Part shown: positions 15,660 through 23,860 of the stretch, piece after piece
How positions within the stretch are numbered: the first letter of the stretch is position 1
Layout: every line of letters begins with the position of its first letter
Assembly (NCBI RefSeq): GCF_000155735.2
Contig: NC_020908.1
Span: forward strand, 4,525,501 to 4,589,500
Reading direction: 5' to 3'
Source of the DNA: Octadecabacter arcticus 238
GTDB taxonomy: Bacteria; Pseudomonadota; Alphaproteobacteria; Rhodobacterales; Rhodobacteraceae
DNA length: 64,000 nucleotides
Notes under the pieces: generated by a model
Told to the model about the DNA's origin: nothing
Database searches by the model: none
Seen by the model: the letters and a program-made list of their open reading frames with translations, nothing else
Program-made: the position numbers and the translations under genes

Positions 15660-16673
15660 CTAGGTGCCGTTCATGATCATTCGGTAGCGCAGCTGATCAA
15701 AGATCACAGCGAGAATCAGCAACGACCCCAGCAAGACCATCTGCATGTAGGAACTGACCTGTGCCAAATTCATGCCGTTTTGAACGAGGATGATGAAAAA
15801 TGCGCCAAGCACGACATTCTCGACACGTCCAATACCACCCCGAAGCGATACACCGGCGATAACGCAGGCTGCGATAGATTCCAGTGCGATGGATGCGCCC
15901 AGATTGGCTTCACCAGATTCCACTCGTGCCGTCAGCAAAAGCCCTGTCAAAGACGCGAGGAGCGCACAAATTATATAGGCCAGCATCAGTGTCTTTTTGG
16001 TATTAATCGCTGACAGATGTGCTGCTTTGATGTTGCCACCAACCGCGTAGACTTGGGTTCCAAGTCGTGTACGCGACATGAATACCCACATGGAAATGAT
16101 GCAGATAAGGGCAACAATCACTGGGACCGGTATGCCCCATAGCCTACCAAACCCAAATGTATCAGCGAAAGCATACGGCATGCCACTGACAGGAACGCCT
16201 CCTGTCAAAAAGAGTGCCATTCCGGCCCCTACAGAGGAAACGCCCAAAGTCATGATGAACGGAGAAACTTCAAAGTATGCAACTCCAACACCATTGATGG
16301 CACCAATCAAAAGAGCTGCGCCAAAACCCATCAATGCTCCTAGAGCGATAGCAAGCCAGATCGCGTCTGGAAAAATCGTTGCCATCCACACCATACCTGA
16401 AGCTGAAACGACGGAGGTCAGAGCGATCGCAGTACCAACCGACAAATCGAACCCACCCGAGATCAGAACAAGCATCTGGCCCATCGACACCAGAACCAAA
16501 TACACCGACTGCCTTGCGACGTTGATAAGGTTTTGACTTGTTAAGAAATTTGATGAAAGCGCTGTGAAGACAACCAGAGCAATTGCTAGAAAGAATGGCA
16601 GTACGCCAACCCGCAAGAAAATCCGTTTGATCAGTGTGAAAACTGCATTGTTTTTTTTGATTTCAGCACTCAT
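15660..16673 (-). CDS. ABC transporter permease, RbsC/branched-chain type
   Basis: 337 residues with eight or more hydrophobic helices and the family segment ISGGFDLSVGTAIALTS followed by SLRGGIGRVENVVLGAF. It belongs to the ribose/xylose-type permeases that work as homodimers with an RbsA-type ATPase. Its ATG overlaps the ATPase stop by four bases. With the TorT-type binding protein two genes upstream it forms a complete importer. The substrate is likely the compound opened by PxpABC, not necessarily a sugar; this is inferred from operon membership only. Confidence 0.9.
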   Translation of the reverse strand: MSAEIKKNNAVFTLIKRIFLRVGVLPFFLAIALVVFTALSSNFLTSQNLINVARQSVYLVLVSMGQMLVLISGGFDLSVGTAIALTSVVSASGMVWMATIFPDAIWLAIALGALMGFGAALLIGAINGVGVAYFEVSPFIMTLGVSSVGAGMALFLTGGVPVSGMPYAFADTFGFGRLWGIPVPVIVALICIISMWVFMSRTRLGTQVYAVGGNIKAAHLSAINTKKTLMLAYIICALLASLTGLLLTARVESGEANLGASIALESIAACVIAGVSLRGGIGRVENVVLGAFFIILVQNGMNLAQVSSYMQMVLLGSLLILAVIFDQLRYRMIMNGT

Positions 16674-18178
16674 GCCGTTGCTCCAGTCTCGTCAAAGAAA
16701 TATTTTAGGACCTGATCTTCGGACATGTCATCACCTGACAGCTCCGCTGTGATTTGCCCGTGGGCGAGCACCAGAATACGGTGCGAAAGATTTAAGACTT
16801 CGGGAAGGTCTGAAGAAATGATAACAACAGCCTTGCCTGCCTCTGCCAAGTCTTTGATCAACAAGTAAAGGGCGGCGCGTGTACCCATGTCCACACCAAC
16901 AGTCGGTTCATCAAAAATGAAAAGGTCGATGTCTTGACCGAACGCTTTCCCAAACAGGACCTTCTGCTGATTGCCACCAGATAGCTGAGAAACTAGTTTC
17001 GGTCGGTAGTCCTCCTGCAGTTTCACCGTTTCGGAAATTGCATCTGTCTTTTGTTTGATGGACCTCCAATTGACAAAGCCTTGCAGCTTCTCGCCCAATC
17101 GGGCCATCATTGGGTTTACACCCAGATTGTCATTTGATGACTTGGCCAGATCGAGTCCTTCATGCTTTCGATCAGGAGACAAATAATAGACGCCAGCCTG
17201 AATAATAGCACGGGTGCTTGCATTACTAATGTCTGCTCCACGATATGTAATCGTGCCACTCTGACGCGGGTATAAATCCATGATCGTTCGGAAAAGTCGG
17301 GATTTGCCAGAGCCTACCAGCCCAGCAATGCCAAGTATCTCTCCTGCCTTCACATCAAACGACGAGGAATGAACACCGGGTGCACACAATTCGTGGACCT
17401 GCATGAGTGTTTCACCGTCTTGTTTCTCAATGTATGGGTAGATTTCAGAGATGGCGCGGCCGGTCATCATCTCAACAAGTGCGCCGTCGTCGATGTCGGA
17501 CATGTTAACTGTCCCGATCTTAGCGCCGTCACGCAGAACTGTGATTCGGTCTGCTATCCGAGCGAATTCCTGCATCCGGTGAGAGATGTAAATAATCCCG
17601 ACACCGCTTGCCTTGAGACCTTCAACAAATTCAAACAAGTGATCCACTTCGCGGTCGGTAAGGGAGGCCGTTGGTTCATCTAAGATCAAGACAGAAAGAT
17701 CACCATGGAAAGCCTTGGTAATCTCGACCATCTGTTGCTGCGCACGAGACAGGCTTGCTGTGATGGCGGTCGGATCAATGTCAAACCCGAGGTCCTTAAA
17801 CATCTTCGCCGCACGTTTGCGCATCTCTTTGTGATCAATAAAGGGCCCTATCATGGGCTCCCATCCAAGAAAGATATTTTGTGCAACTGTGAGAGTAGGT
17901 ATGAGAGAAAATTCTTGGAAAACCGTGTAAATCCCAAGAGACTGCGCGTCGGCAACATTCTCAAAGCGGACGTTGTCACCATTATGGTGAATTTTTCCAG
18001 AACTTGGCTTGATAGCCCCCGCAAGCATAGAAATCAAAGTAGATTTCCCAGCTCCGTTTTCACCAAACAAAACATGGACTTCGCCAGCTTCAAGGTCAAA
18101 ATCGACCCCGTCTAGAGCTAGAACACCGGGGTACCGCTTTGACAAGCCGCTTGTTTTTAAGAGGATATTAGTAGTCAT
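16670..18178 (-). CDS. ABC transporter ATP-binding protein, RbsA type (duplicated)
   Basis: About 502 residues with two ATPase halves. Half 1 has Walker A FGENGAGKSTL, signature-like ASLSRAQQQMVEI and Walker B LILDEPTASL; half 2 has a degenerate P-loop AGLVGSGKSRLF, SQLSGGNQQKV and FIFDEPTVGVD. This is the normal layout of RbsA/MglA proteins. The ATG at 18178 is preferred because GGAG lies six bases upstream; an adjacent ATG at 18181 and a TTG at 18190 are alternatives. It follows the binding-protein gene after a hairpin at 18188-18226. Confidence 0.9.
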   Translation of the reverse strand: MTTNILLKTSGLSKRYPGVLALDGVDFDLEAGEVHVLFGENGAGKSTLISMLAGAIKPSSGKIHHNGDNVRFENVADAQSLGIYTVFQEFSLIPTLTVAQNIFLGWEPMIGPFIDHKEMRKRAAKMFKDLGFDIDPTAITASLSRAQQQMVEITKAFHGDLSVLILDEPTASLTDREVDHLFEFVEGLKASGVGIIYISHRMQEFARIADRITVLRDGAKIGTVNMSDIDDGALVEMMTGRAISEIYPYIEKQDGETLMQVHELCAPGVHSSSFDVKAGEILGIAGLVGSGKSRLFRTIMDLYPRQSGTITYRGADISNASTRAIIQAGVYYLSPDRKHEGLDLAKSSNDNLGVNPMMARLGEKLQGFVNWRSIKQKTDAISETVKLQEDYRPKLVSQLSGGNQQKVLFGKAFGQDIDLFIFDEPTVGVDMGTRAALYLLIKDLAEAGKAVVIISSDLPEVLNLSHRILVLAHGQITAELSGDDMSEDQVLKYFFDETGATA

Positions 18179-18187
18179 CATTTGCTC

Positions 18188-18226
18188 CAAAAAACATGGG
18201 CCGAGCAGGAAGCACCCGGCCCATGT
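18188..18226 (-). terminator. Intercistronic terminator/attenuator hairpin after the binding-protein gene
   Basis: On the minus strand a perfect 10-bp stem (positions 18217-18226 pairing with 18194-18203) with a 13-base loop is followed by a run of six or seven T. It lies between the substrate-binding protein stop and the ATPase start. Such elements commonly reduce read-through and protect the binding-protein mRNA, giving more binding protein than membrane components. Confidence 0.75.
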
Positions 18227-18244
18227 GAGTTACCTCGACGAGGC

Positions 18245-19321
18245 CTACTGGTTCACAGAGAACACTGGGCTGTACCCGTCAGGCGGGAGAATGTCTGTGC
18301 GTGGCACATCGGCAATGTTGGAAGAATCAACAACGAAGATCTCTGGACCAACGTGCTTAATGTACTCTTCACCTTCTAGAATGCGGACCGCTTGGTCGAT
18401 AGCAATCCGTCCTTGGACAACCATTGAGTCAGCTGGAGCTGCAAGGATAAAACCACGTTCGATACCAGTGTAGACGCCCGGCGTCATGTAGAATGCCAAA
18501 AGGTCTACTTCACCTTGCAATCCACGTTCACGGATCAAACCTTGAGCCGCCTCTGCAGTTACCGCAGTACCCGCAAGATAGCGGACGTCCGGGTTTGCTT
18601 GCAGAACATCTTCAACCAGACCCAACTGCACTTCTTTGCCAGTGTCACCAAAGCGTGGCTCGAGAACTTCTACAGCGGAACCTTCGACGGCTTCCATGAA
18701 CCCAGCGTGAGCTGCTTCAACCCAACCAGCACCAGCCGGACCAGGAAACCAACCAACTTTTACTGGATCGCTGCCTGCAGGGTGCCGCTCAGCCAGATAT
18801 CGTCCAGTTTCCGCGCCCATTGTTCTGAAAGAAACCAATGACTTCGCAGAAATATCTGGGGAAGACACACCGTTGATCACATCAATCACTGGAATACCGG
18901 CTCCAGCAACTTCGCCGATGACATTGTTAAGGCCATCAAACGAGATCGCTCCGATAACAACCGCGTCGGCACCACCTGCTACACAGTTCTCGATCTGACT
19001 GATCTGATTGGCTAATTCGGTATAGCCGCCAGCATCAACGTTATTCATGTTGACGCCGAGACGGGCTGCTTCATCAGCAACACCGTAGTTCACGCCGAGC
19101 CAATAAGCGTCTTTCATGTGCGGAAATGAAACGCAGATGTTCCATGCTTTTTCAGCTCTCTCAAGCGGTGTGTAAGTTACAGCGCTTACTTCACCATCAG
19201 CGGAAAATGCAGGCGTAACCTCTTGCGCTTCATAGGGATACCAATTTTCTTCTGCAAACGCTGCAGCTGGGATCGCTGTCGCCATCGCTAGGGCCACCGT
19301 TGTTTTTAAGAATTGTTTCAT
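18245..19321 (-). CDS. TorT-family periplasmic substrate-binding protein
   Basis: 358 residues from the ATG at 19321, which has AAGGAG nine bases upstream; the longer frame to 19456 overlaps pxpC and lacks this. A signal peptide is clear (MKQFLKTTVALAMATAIPAA, cleavage after AFA at 23). The mature part resembles Escherichia coli TorT: AWNICVSFPHMKDAYWLGVNYG corresponds to the TorT AWKLC...KDSYWLSLNYG region, and VEVLEPRFGDTGKEVQLGLVE and AGTAVTAEAAQGL also fit. TorT is a sensor partner for TMAO, but here the protein is followed by an ATPase and permease, so it serves as an importer receptor. Confidence 0.88.
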   Translation of the reverse strand: MKQFLKTTVALAMATAIPAAAFAEENWYPYEAQEVTPAFSADGEVSAVTYTPLERAEKAWNICVSFPHMKDAYWLGVNYGVADEAARLGVNMNNVDAGGYTELANQISQIENCVAGGADAVVIGAISFDGLNNVIGEVAGAGIPVIDVINGVSSPDISAKSLVSFRTMGAETGRYLAERHPAGSDPVKVGWFPGPAGAGWVEAAHAGFMEAVEGSAVEVLEPRFGDTGKEVQLGLVEDVLQANPDVRYLAGTAVTAEAAQGLIRERGLQGEVDLLAFYMTPGVYTGIERGFILAAPADSMVVQGRIAIDQAVRILEGEEYIKHVGPEIFVVDSSNIADVPRTDILPPDGYSPVFSVNQ

Positions 19322-19379
19322 TAGTGTAATCTCCTTGTTGTTTATTTTTTTGTGCGGATTTCCGCGTTCTGTTTGTCCC

Positions 19380-20351
19380 TTAGGTGAGATCTTTTCTAAT
19401 TTTTTGTAAGGCTTCGCGACGACTCGTCCTCGCAGCGAGAGCCTCATCCATGTCAACCTTCACAAACCTCACCGGCGTGTTCGGTTGAAGTTGCCCAATG
19501 AAATCCATGTCTGCTGATATAATCGCTCCAAGTGTGAAATAGCCCCCCCCCGACACCGCATCGCGATGTAGAACGATAGGCTCTGTTCCACCTGGCACCT
19601 GAATGGAGCCATAAGAATAGCAGCCATCCACGATATTTGAAGGATCAGCGCCAGCACCAAAGGGCTGTTCGCGATCGACGAATTCCAATGGACGTCCACC
19701 CTTGAATCGGTAGCCCATACGGTCGGCTTCTGGTGCAACTATCCAAGTATCCTCGAAAAACCCGTTCCCAGCAGCCTCGGTCAAGCGGTTCCAATATAGT
19801 CCCGGCAAAACACGAAGCTCGGCTGGATTTGTTGGGCCACGACGCAAGTCAGTTGGAACTGATAAACCAGCTTTGCCAACGATACCTTGTCCGGAAGGAA
19901 TGACATCTCCCTGAGCAATTGGACGTCCGTCAACGCCACCCAAGGCACCGATTGGATAGGTAGAACGGCTACCTAGGTCTGGGTCGGTCGCAATACCACC
20001 AGAAACAGCAATGTAAATCCGTGCTCCAGTTTTCAGAAATCCAAATGCAAGAGTTTGGCCTGACTTCACTGTAAAGGACGTCCATCCCTCGACTGCTTCG
20101 CCATCAATCGTGATTGGCATTTCAGCCCCGGTAACAGCGACAATCGCATCTTCCGTGAACTCGATCTCCGGGCCCATAAAGACGGCTTCCAATCCAGCTG
20201 CACCCTCTGGGTTGCCGACCAACATGTTTGCGGCCCTGAGAGCGAAGCGATCCATAGCACCACTGATTGGAATGCCCAGATGAAAATATCCGGGACGACC
20301 AAGGTCTTGAACTGATGTCGAAAGGCCGGGTTTGTTAATTTTAAGCGCCAT
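19380..20351 (-). CDS. pxpC: 5-oxoprolinase / urea carboxylase-like subunit PxpC (KipA family)
   Basis: 323 residues of the biotin-dependent carboxyltransferase-domain KipA family. Family features include INKPGLSTSVQDLGRPGYFH at the start, GIPISGAMDRFALRAANMLVGN and VSGGGYFTLGAI near the C-terminus. With PxpA and PxpB, PxpC forms the ATP-dependent prokaryotic 5-oxoprolinase; the same fold makes half of the carboxyltransferase domain of urea carboxylase. The start overlaps pxpB by 11 bases. Because a biotin carboxylase and a biotin carrier are encoded beside it, the product may act on a carboxylated or carboxybiotin-dependent reaction instead of plain 5-oxoproline hydrolysis. Confidence 0.88.
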   Translation of the reverse strand: MALKINKPGLSTSVQDLGRPGYFHLGIPISGAMDRFALRAANMLVGNPEGAAGLEAVFMGPEIEFTEDAIVAVTGAEMPITIDGEAVEGWTSFTVKSGQTLAFGFLKTGARIYIAVSGGIATDPDLGSRSTYPIGALGGVDGRPIAQGDVIPSGQGIVGKAGLSVPTDLRRGPTNPAELRVLPGLYWNRLTEAAGNGFFEDTWIVAPEADRMGYRFKGGRPLEFVDREQPFGAGADPSNIVDGCYSYGSIQVPGGTEPIVLHRDAVSGGGYFTLGAIISADMDFIGQLQPNTPVRFVKVDMDEALAARTSRREALQKIRKDLT

Positions 20352-21216
20352 TGAGAGCCTCCATCAATTTCGCATTGGTACCCGCCATATCGGCGTTGAA
20401 CTCCTCAAGGTCGAAATCGACCTCCGCGATACGGGGGGTATAGGTACCCGCCTCTACTGCCGCTGTAACGCGGTCGTATTCAGCACGATCAATGGGTTTC
20501 CATTTCACGATGTCACCCGGCTTGAAGAAGACCAAGAAGTCCTTGAGGTAGCTCACTTGTTGTTCGGGATCATAGATCGGCATGGGTGAGATTCCGAACA
20601 TCTGATAACCCCCAGCGCCGCGCACAGAGTACAAACAAGAGAAACAACCACCGTACCCAACGGTTAGTTTAGGTGTATCCGTCCTTGGGCGGAGATATTT
20701 TGGGACTTGAATCTGCTTTTCTCGCTCAACCAACTGATAGAGAAATGGCAGACCAGCCACAAAGCCGACCATTGACACAAACCAAGGCTGCGAATGGTGC
20801 GCTTCAATAAACGCTTCTACGCTGTCATATCCGTTTATCCGCGCGGCATAATCAAGGTCGGTCCCAGAAGGGTCCTGATGGCGTTCGCGAAAACGCATGA
20901 CACATTCTTGGGTCCACGGATCTTGATAGTAGACAGGAATTTCAACAATCCGAGTTGAAAGACGCTTCTCCGCACTGTCGGCCATGTGCTCAAGTTCTTT
21001 GACACGCTTAAGCATGTCTTCAGGATGCGTCACATCCGGATCGAACTTGACTTGGAAGGATGCGTTCGCCGGACAAATCTCTGTCACGCCTGGGATATTG
21101 GCGTCTCGGACGGCAGTGCTCATGGAAAGTGACTTGAAAAATGCGTCTAGTGACATCTCCTCGTCGATCTCCACGTAGATGTGCTCGTCACCCCCAAATG
21201 TGTAACGTGTCTTCAC
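20341..21216 (-). CDS. pxpB: 5-oxoprolinase / urea carboxylase-like subunit PxpB (KipI family)
   Basis: 291 residues starting at a GTG (21216) with AGGAGG six bases upstream; the GTG overlaps the biotin carboxylase stop (GTGA). The longer frame to 21279 is rejected. It is longer than E. coli PxpB (about 218) and closer to the urea-carboxylase-associated form. KipI-family parts are visible: ANASFQVKFDPD, VEIPVYYQDPWTQEC, HHSQPWFVSMVGFVAGLPFL, YLRPRTDTPKLTVGYGG and the SVRGAGGYQMFG segment. It pairs with PxpC. The product is likely one half of a carboxyltransferase/lactamase unit. Confidence 0.87.
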   Translation of the reverse strand: MKTRYTFGGDEHIYVEIDEEMSLDAFFKSLSMSTAVRDANIPGVTEICPANASFQVKFDPDVTHPEDMLKRVKELEHMADSAEKRLSTRIVEIPVYYQDPWTQECVMRFRERHQDPSGTDLDYAARINGYDSVEAFIEAHHSQPWFVSMVGFVAGLPFLYQLVEREKQIQVPKYLRPRTDTPKLTVGYGGCFSCLYSVRGAGGYQMFGISPMPIYDPEQQVSYLKDFLVFFKPGDIVKWKPIDRAEYDRVTAAVEAGTYTPRIAEVDFDLEEFNADMAGTNAKLMEALNGA

Positions 21217-22598
21217 GATGCACCTCCTGTTTGCTGCGTTTTCGTTAGGTTGCCCGCCTCCAACCATGGCTCCAACCATTGAGTGTGGAATGCGCCTTCT
21301 TGAACCGAAGGATCATCTGCGAGAGCAAGATGAAGCGGGATGGTTGTTTTGAGACCGGCCAGTTCAATTTCCTGCAACGCGGCTCTAAGCTTTGAAATGG
21401 CCTCAGGCCGCGTTGGGGCATGAACAATAACTTTGCCTAGAAGTGAATCGTAGAAGGGTGGGATCTGATATCCTTCGTAAAGGAAATGATCGAATCTGAT
21501 CCCCTCCCCTTCAGGAATGCGCATTGCCCCTACTTTGCCCGGCCATGGCATAAATTGCATGAATGGATCTTCAGCATTGATGCGGACTTCGATCGCATGA
21601 CCGTTTCGCACAATCTCATCTTGAGTCATGCTGAGTTTTTCACCACCACAAACTCGGATCATCTCTTGGACAAGATCAACACCAGTGATCATTTCACTAA
21701 TTGGGTGTTCAACTTGGATGCGTGTGTTCATTTCTATAAAGAAAAACTCATTGGTGGCCTCATCGTAGAGGTATTCCAGTGTTCCGGCGCCGCGATAGTT
21801 TACCGCCTTTGCTAGAGCGACGGCTGACTTACATAGCGTTTGACGCGTTTCCTCATCAAGACATACAGCCCCAGCCTCTTCCCAGACCTTCTGTCGGCGG
21901 CGTTGAAGCGAGCACTCACGTTCGAAACAGTGAACTGCGTTTGTGCCATCGCCCAGAATTTGAACCTCGATATGACGCGGTGATCTAACAGCGCGTTCAA
22001 GATATAGCCCACCATCGCCGAACGCGGCTTCCGCTTCAGCTTGCGCTTGCGGCGCGAGGGACCGCAATTCCCCCTCATTGTCAGCAACGCGAATGCCTCT
22101 GCCACCGCCACCTGCAGCAGCCTTGATCATGACCGGATATCCGATATCGCTCGCGATTTGCGCTGCGTCGTCTACAGTTTCTATGCGACCTTTGGATCCG
22201 GGCACAACAGGAACGCCCGCCGCTTCTGCAGCCTTTCGCGCTTCAACTTTATCACCCATCCGCTCAATGGTCGCAGCCGTCGGACCTACAAACGTAATCC
22301 CAGCTGATTCAATAGCATGTGCAAATTCCGGACTTTCAGACAAAAAACCATATCCAGGATGAACGGCATCTGCGCCGGAATCCTTGATCGCTTGCATCAA
22401 ACGTACAACATTCAAATAGCTGTCTTTGGATTTTGCAGGACCAACACAGATGGCTTCATCTGCGAGTTTGACGCTCAACATCTCGGCGTCGCCTTCGGAA
22501 TAGGCTTGTATCGTTGTGATCCCAAGCTCCTTGGCAGCACGAATAATACGTACGGAAATCTCACCACGGTTGGCGATAAAGAGGCGCGAAATCGTCAT
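21213..22598 (-). CDS. Biotin carboxylase subunit (AccC-like)
   Basis: 461 residues with the complete biotin carboxylase fold. Motifs: LFIANRGEISVRIIRAAKEL at the start, VHPGYGFLSES, ATP-grasp loop KAAAGGGGRGIRV, the bicarbonate/biotin region ERECSLQRRRQKVWEEAG, and EMNTRIQVEHP near the catalytic residues. It carboxylates biotin on the carrier protein with ATP and bicarbonate. It starts two bases after the carrier stop. No acetyl-CoA carboxylase transferase genes (accA/accD) are present; instead PxpB and PxpC follow, so a dedicated role in the cyclic-amide pathway is more likely than fatty-acid synthesis. Confidence 0.92.
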   Translation of the reverse strand: MTISRLFIANRGEISVRIIRAAKELGITTIQAYSEGDAEMLSVKLADEAICVGPAKSKDSYLNVVRLMQAIKDSGADAVHPGYGFLSESPEFAHAIESAGITFVGPTAATIERMGDKVEARKAAEAAGVPVVPGSKGRIETVDDAAQIASDIGYPVMIKAAAGGGGRGIRVADNEGELRSLAPQAQAEAEAAFGDGGLYLERAVRSPRHIEVQILGDGTNAVHCFERECSLQRRRQKVWEEAGAVCLDEETRQTLCKSAVALAKAVNYRGAGTLEYLYDEATNEFFFIEMNTRIQVEHPISEMITGVDLVQEMIRVCGGEKLSMTQDEIVRNGHAIEVRINAEDPFMQFMPWPGKVGAMRIPEGEGIRFDHFLYEGYQIPPFYDSLLGKVIVHAPTRPEAISKLRAALQEIELAGLKTTIPLHLALADDPSVQEGAFHTQWLEPWLEAGNLTKTQQTGGAS

Positions 22599-22600
22599 AC

Positions 22601-22837
22601 TCAGTTACTCAATCTTGCAAGAGTATCGCCAGCAGAAACGGGTGACCCGTCTTCGGCTACATAGTTCTCAAAAGTACCCTCGACTTCAGATTTGATCTCG
22701 ATGAATGTCTTCATCACTTCAATCAGTCCAACAGTATCGCCGACAGCAACAGCATCGCCAGCGGACTTATAAGTTGCTTCATTCGGCGATGGTTTTTGAT
22801 AAAATGAACCTGGAAGTGGTGATTGAATTTCGGCCAT
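22601..22837 (-). CDS. Biotin carboxyl carrier protein (minimal biotinyl domain)
   Basis: 78 residues, consisting of just a biotinyl domain. The biotinylation site is EVMKTF with Lys43, a variant of EAMKM. SPLPGSFYQKPSP at the start and GTFENYVAEDGSPVSAGDTL after the site fit carrier proteins associated with PxpABC-type clusters and the C-terminal BCCP domain of urea carboxylase. It lacks the N-terminal region of fatty-acid AccB. It lies between pxpA (18 bases away) and the biotin carboxylase gene. Confidence 0.93.
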   Translation of the reverse strand: MAEIQSPLPGSFYQKPSPNEATYKSAGDAVAVGDTVGLIEVMKTFIEIKSEVEGTFENYVAEDGSPVSAGDTLARLSN

Positions 22838-22855
22838 GATTGAGGTCCTTGTCTC

Positions 22856-23641
22856 TTATTTAGATTGTGCCAATACGGTGGATGCTGATGCGATGCTGAT
22901 ACCTGCATTCAACAGTGCCGAGCGGATAGCTTTTCCTATTTCGAGTGCGCCCGGAGTGTCGGAATGAAAACAGATTGATTCAAAACCAATCTCCATTTCG
23001 GCACCTTCGACGGTTGTCACTTTGCCAGTTTTGCAAGCCTTTAAGCATTTTGCCGCAATCGCTTCTGGATCAGGTCGTCCGACCTGCCGCTTGAAGACAA
23101 TGGCACCGCTATTGTCGTAGTCACGGTCTGCAAAAAATTCGCGGACGACAGGAAGTCCATGTTGCTTGGCAAGCTCGTAAGTCTTCGATGTTTCCATACA
23201 GAAAAGGATCGTTTCGCCACTGGTTTTGGCGAGCATGTCAATAATCATTTGTGACAGCTCTTCGTTAACGGCCGCCTCCATGTATAGGGCGCCATGTGGC
23301 TTCACATGTTGAAGTGAAATTCCGTGGCGTCGGCCAAACTCTCGGATTGCACCGATTTGGTACACGATGTCGTTGACCAGCTCATCAGAGCCCATTTTGA
23401 TATAGCGCCTGCCGAATCCTTGTAGGTCGCGATACCCGGGATGTGCGCCTAGCCCAACACCATATTCTTTTGCCAGCTTAATGACGCGATCCATCGAGTT
23501 CGGATCTCCCGCGTGAAAACCGGCAGCGATGTTTGCCGAGGAAATCAATGACATGATCTCTTGTTCAGGTGCTTCGCCCAACACCCATTGGCCGAAGCCC
23601 TCTCCCATGTCGCAGTTCAGGTCCACGATTTCCCGTATCAT
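22856..23641 (-). CDS. pxpA: 5-oxoprolinase subunit PxpA (LamB/YcsF family)
   Basis: 261 residues of the LamB/YcsF family. Conserved segments are VDLNCDMGEGFGQW, NIAAGFHAGDPNSM, GAHPGYRDLQGFGRR and LQHVKPHGALY. In most members the second segment is NIACGFHAGD; here the Cys is Ala. PxpA supplies the amide-hydrolysing TIM-barrel-like subunit of the prokaryotic 5-oxoprolinase. It is the first gene of the minus-strand operon, with AAGGA upstream of the ATG, and is divergent from the LysR gene across a 219-base intergenic region that probably holds the controlled promoter. Confidence 0.9.
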   Translation of the reverse strand: MIREIVDLNCDMGEGFGQWVLGEAPEQEIMSLISSANIAAGFHAGDPNSMDRVIKLAKEYGVGLGAHPGYRDLQGFGRRYIKMGSDELVNDIVYQIGAIREFGRRHGISLQHVKPHGALYMEAAVNEELSQMIIDMLAKTSGETILFCMETSKTYELAKQHGLPVVREFFADRDYDNSGAIVFKRQVGRPDPEAIAAKCLKACKTGKVTTVEGAEMEIGFESICFHSDTPGALEIGKAIRSALLNAGISIASASTVLAQSK

Positions 23642-23860
23642 ATTTACATCCTTGCGTAACAGCTTCGAATGAATGGTGGCTTGATCTGAAAGCTATGTAA
23701 AATATCTATTTCAACTAAAGCAATATAACTATTATTGATAACGCTAGGTTGCTAAAGGGACAATTTTCTATATTTACTTTAAAAAGTGAGGTATTGCCAG
23801 TTTTAGCATGCATTTGATTTTTCGATAAGTCTACACATAGAAAGAGATACAGGTGATTTT
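23642..23860. promoter_or_regulatory. Divergent promoter region between pxpA operon and lysR
   Basis: This 219-base AT-rich region separates the head of the long minus-strand catabolic operon from the plus-strand lysR gene, the classic arrangement for a LysR-type regulator and its target. No gene is seen. T-N11-A type binding sites are expected, but with this AT content many matches occur and I cannot choose one. An inducer linked to the imported compound is likely. Confidence 0.55.

Noticed and set aside
18977..19321. Binding protein start at 19456 with a 45-residue basic N-terminal extension
   Set aside because: The extension overlaps the pxpC gene, lacks a signal-peptide-like start, and the ATG at 19321 has a good Shine-Dalgarno and signal peptide.
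21213..22837. Biotin carboxylase and carrier as acetyl-CoA carboxylase for fatty-acid synthesis
   Set aside because: No transferase genes (accA, accD) nearby, the carrier is only a minimal biotinyl domain, and both genes are embedded in the pxp operon. A dedicated role is more likely.
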